This document shows, piece after piece, positions 32,592-34,598 of a stretch of 34,598 bases of DNA (its first letter is position 1; every line of letters starts with the position of its first letter). The notes below the pieces were generated by a model. It worked only from the letters and a program-made list of their open reading frames with translations. It did not search any database and was not told where the DNA came from. A program made the translations under genes and the position numbers. The DNA comes from Mesoaciditoga sp964503355 (GTDB taxonomy: Bacteria; Thermotogota; Thermotogae; Mesoaciditogales; Mesoaciditogaceae): positions 1-34,598 of the forward strand of contig CAZCZS010000010.1 of assembly GCA_964503355.1 (NCBI GenBank), read 5' to 3'.

Positions 32592-33786
32592 CATAGCAAA
32601 CGTTAAAATAGCCACTCCCTGCGGGAATGGTCCTACGATGAAGTTGACGCTCCTAAAGGGAGGAATATCCGTTGACAAAGGAAGAATAGTTTCCGTGGGT
32701 GAATGTCTTCCAGCGATTGAAGAGATAAACGCGAACGGAGTGCTCGCGATACCTGGTTTCGTTGATCCTCATACCCATATTCCATTTGTTGGTGAGAGAT
32801 CGAAAGAATTCGTTTTGCGCGCCCAGGGAAAAAGTTATGAAGAAATCTTGAAAAACGGTGGGGGAATATATTCCACGGTCGAAGCGGTAAGAAAAGCCTC
32901 TGTTGAACAATTGGTAAAAAGCGGAATGAAATATGCGCGCTGGTTTCTTAAAAATGGGGTAACTTCCTTCGAATGCAAAAGTGGTTACGGATTGAACGAA
33001 AAAGACGAGATCAAACAACTCAAAGCCATAAGAGAAATGAAATCAAAAATTCCCCAGGATATCGTCGCAACCTTTTTGGGAGCCCACGCAGTTCCTCCGC
33101 AAGGAGAAGAGATTTACCTCAAAGAGATCACCCAAACGTTGAAACGTTTGAAAACGGAAGAATTAACGGATTTCGTCGATGTTTTTTGTGATGAAGGGGC
33201 TTTTTCGGTGGATTTTTCCTTGGAATTTTTGAAACGCGCAAAAGAGATGGGATTCAAAGTAAGAGCCCATGCCGAAGAATTGTCTGCAAATGGATTCGCG
33301 GCGATGGCATCTGAAATAGGCGCGACAAGCGTGGATCATCTGTTGAAGATCGAAGATGAAGAAATTCCAATCCTGGCAAAAAACAAAACCATGGCCGTTT
33401 TGATGCCCACAACCAGTTTTTTCTTGAAAACCGATTACGCTCCAGCAAGAAAGCTCATCGATGGTGGTGTGTTTGTGGCTTTGGGCTCGGATTTCAATCC
33501 CGGTTCCAACACCTTTTACTCGCCATTTTTCACCGTACACTTAGCGGTGAATCACCTGGGAATGAGTGTAGAAGAAGCGGTGGCTGCCCACACTTTGAAT
33601 TCCGCTTACGTGTTGGGAATAAGTGACGACGTCGGAAGTATAGAAGTCGGCAAAAAAGCGGATTTTGTGTTGCTTGATGCGCCAAGTTTGGATTTCATTC
33701 CATACATGCCAACAAGTGAAATTGTGAAATTCGTTTTCAAAGGTGGTAGAAAAGTCTTTGAAAATAGAGATAGTTTATCCAGGTAG
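32572..33786 (+). CDS. hutI: imidazolonepropionase
   Basis: Amidohydrolase that opens imidazolone-propionate to formiminoglutamate, the step before FtcD. The 404 residues show the metal-dependent amidohydrolase motifs DPHTH (Asp65-His69), LGAHAVP, KVRAHAEE, SVDHLL and the terminal metal Asp in LGSDFNPGS. The SGYGLNEKDEIKQL block is specific to HutI. The ATG at 32572 lies inside the end of ftcD, so the two are translationally coupled. The genes for histidase and urocanase are not in the window. Confidence 0.94.
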   Translation: MKSVDLSIANVKIATPCGNGPTMKLTLLKGGISVDKGRIVSVGECLPAIEEINANGVLAIPGFVDPHTHIPFVGERSKEFVLRAQGKSYEEILKNGGGIYSTVEAVRKASVEQLVKSGMKYARWFLKNGVTSFECKSGYGLNEKDEIKQLKAIREMKSKIPQDIVATFLGAHAVPPQGEEIYLKEITQTLKRLKTEELTDFVDVFCDEGAFSVDFSLEFLKRAKEMGFKVRAHAEELSANGFAAMASEIGATSVDHLLKIEDEEIPILAKNKTMAVLMPTTSFFLKTDYAPARKLIDGGVFVALGSDFNPGSNTFYSPFFTVHLAVNHLGMSVEEAVAAHTLNSAYVLGISDDVGSIEVGKKADFVLLDAPSLDFIPYMPTSEIVKFVFKGGRKVFENRDSLSR

Positions 33787-34210
33787 GATAAAAAATTCCT
33801 TTGCGAAAGATGGATTTGAAGAGTATATAAGAAGATGCAACAGATTTCATAAAGTAAATGTCTTTTCCTTCCCATCTCGTTCATCTGAGAGGGAGAAGAC
33901 CATCAAAGAGGAATCCAAAAAGCTGATGAAATATCTGGCAAATAAAGAATACGTACTTTTGGACGTAAACGGTATGGAAAAAACGACGAAAGAATTTGCA
34001 GAGATGGTAAGCGAACACTTGGATAGAGGAAACGATCTTGTGTTCGTGGTGGGAGGGGTTTTCGGCGTGAGTGAAGAGGTAAAAAGTGGAGCTGTTCTAA
34101 AACTTTCCCTGTCAAAATTAACTTTTACCCATTCGCTATCCCTCCTGATTCTGGCCGAGCAACTGTACAGAACTATGAAGATTTTAAGTGGCCAACCTTA
34201 CGATCACTGA
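33758..34210 (+). CDS. rlmH: 23S rRNA (pseudouridine1915-N3)-methyltransferase RlmH
   Basis: SPOUT-class methyltransferase acting on pseudouridine 1915 of 23S rRNA in assembled ribosomes. The knotted C-terminal half is diagnostic, with FVVGGVFGVSEEV, KLSLSKLTFTHSL and AEQLYRTMKILSGQPYDH. I choose the TTG at 33758 (protein MKIEIVYPGRIK, the normal family start, 150 residues). AAAGGTGG (33739-33746) would be its ribosome binding site. An in-frame GTG at 33743 lies within that element. It overlaps the end of hutI by 29 bases. Confidence 0.93.
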   Translation: MKIEIVYPGRIKNSFAKDGFEEYIRRCNRFHKVNVFSFPSRSSEREKTIKEESKKLMKYLANKEYVLLDVNGMEKTTKEFAEMVSEHLDRGNDLVFVVGGVFGVSEEVKSGAVLKLSLSKLTFTHSLSLLILAEQLYRTMKILSGQPYDH

Positions 34211-34251
34211 AGATGATTTCATCTTAACGTTAAAAGGAGGCTGTTTGAGAA

Positions 34252-34598
34252 TTGGATCCCGATCCTCTGAGTAACCCTACGATCATATGGGAATTGGTTT
34301 CTTTGGTTATACTTCTTGCTCTTTCCGCATTTTTTTCAGCTTCTGAAACGGCAATGATGAGTGTAAGTCGAAAAAAACTGCTCGATGCGATGAATACGGA
34401 TTCTTACGACCTGGAAAAAAATTTAAGGGTATCAAACAGGTATCTTACGGTCATTTTAATAATGAACAACGTCGTGAACGTGTTCCTGTCATCATTGTCA
34501 ACCATACTGGCCATACAGCTTTTTCCAAAAGGAACATCGGGTTCGAAGTTGATAGCAATTGTAACCGTTGTTGTCACAGTTTTGATAGTGGTCTTTGG
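34252..34598 (+). CDS. CNNM/CorC-type (DUF21) membrane transporter, 5' part only
   Basis: The window ends inside this gene; 115 codons are present. The N-terminal DUF21 membrane domain is recognisable. A hydrophobic segment ends in LSAFFSASETAMMSVSRKKL, the SETA-type motif of the CNNM/CorC (hemolysin-related) magnesium and cation exporters. NRYLTVILIMNNVVNVFLSS and a further membrane segment follow. AAAGGAGG (34233-34240) lies 11 bases before the TTG at 34252; the TTG seven bases earlier in another frame hits a stop. CBS and CorC domains would be expected beyond the edge. Confidence 0.85.
   Translation, partial: MDPDPLSNPTIIWELVSLVILLALSAFFSASETAMMSVSRKKLLDAMNTDSYDLEKNLRVSNRYLTVILIMNNVVNVFLSSLSTILAIQLFPKGTSGSKLIAIVTVVVTVLIVVF

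Noticed and set aside
33133..33150. 7-bp inverted repeat with TGAA loop in hutI
   Set aside because: Too short to stand out from chance; no flanking T-run or conserved position.
34207..34226. Short hairpin after rlmH as a terminator
   Set aside because: The stem is about 6-7 bp, has almost no loop and is not followed by a T-run; the next gene has a ribosome binding site close by, so read-through is more likely.
1..34598. Mobile elements, prophage, CRISPR arrays
   Set aside because: No transposase, integrase, phage gene, regularly spaced repeat or target-site duplication was seen; the window is nearly all core-type genes.

Overview
The window looks like a chromosomal segment of a thermophilic or moderately thermophilic member of the Thermotogota. 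The support is indirect. Genes are packed into long, overlapping operons with strong GGAGG-type ribosome binding sites and many GTG or TTG starts. The base composition is AT-leaning with lysine/glutamate-rich proteins. The gene families (BMP-type nucleoside/riboside ABC importer, TrmFO, QueH, solitary BioY, full-length transketolase) fit that phylum. The genus cannot be fixed from the sequence alone. I see no mobile element, CRISPR array, prophage or rRNA.

Layout. (1) 1-264: AT-rich spacer and the terminator of a minus-strand tRNA-Val(CAC) at 265-339. (2) 410-6272, plus: phosphoglucomutase/phosphomannomutase, a metallophosphoesterase, a DUF212 (divergent PAP2) membrane protein, acylphosphatase, an unknown membrane protein, TmcAL (tRNA-Met cytidine acetate ligase) and BioY. 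(3) 6397-12091, plus: a complete BMP-family importer with two tandem binding-protein paralogues, a double ATPase and two permeases. (4) 12088-13737, minus: RqcH/NFACT, divergent from (5) a carboxyltransferase subunit (13866-15281) and an UPF0173 metal-dependent hydrolase (15317-16000), plus. A bidirectional terminator follows. (6) 16074-17951, minus: an orphan UgpB-like sugar-binding protein behind coaE; osmC-like gene 18011-18421 diverges from coaE. (7) 18397-28605, minus: nine tightly packed genes reading, in order of transcription, two nitrilase-fold proteins that lack catalytic residues, transketolase, queH, a PucR-type HTH protein, an RsbW-like ATPase, trmFO, a membrane HD-GYP protein and ligA. 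(8) 28868 to the right edge, plus: rpmH, rnpA, yidD, yidC, jag/khpB, then ftcD and hutI (histidine degradation), rlmH, and the start of a CNNM/CorC-type transporter.

How they fit together. Region 8 is the classic ribosome/membrane-insertion cluster (L34, RNase P protein, YidD, YidC, Jag) extended by two histidine-catabolic genes and a 23S rRNA methyltransferase. Region 3 is one self-contained importer. Region 7 mixes central carbon metabolism, two tRNA-modification enzymes, DNA ligase and three signalling proteins in what looks like one transcript. Its first two genes are the least explained part of the window and the best candidate for something undescribed. Three long perfect inverted repeats lie inside coding sequences (2401-2435, 8635-8669, 25227-25254), and several promoters are of the extended -10 (TGnTATAAT) type.
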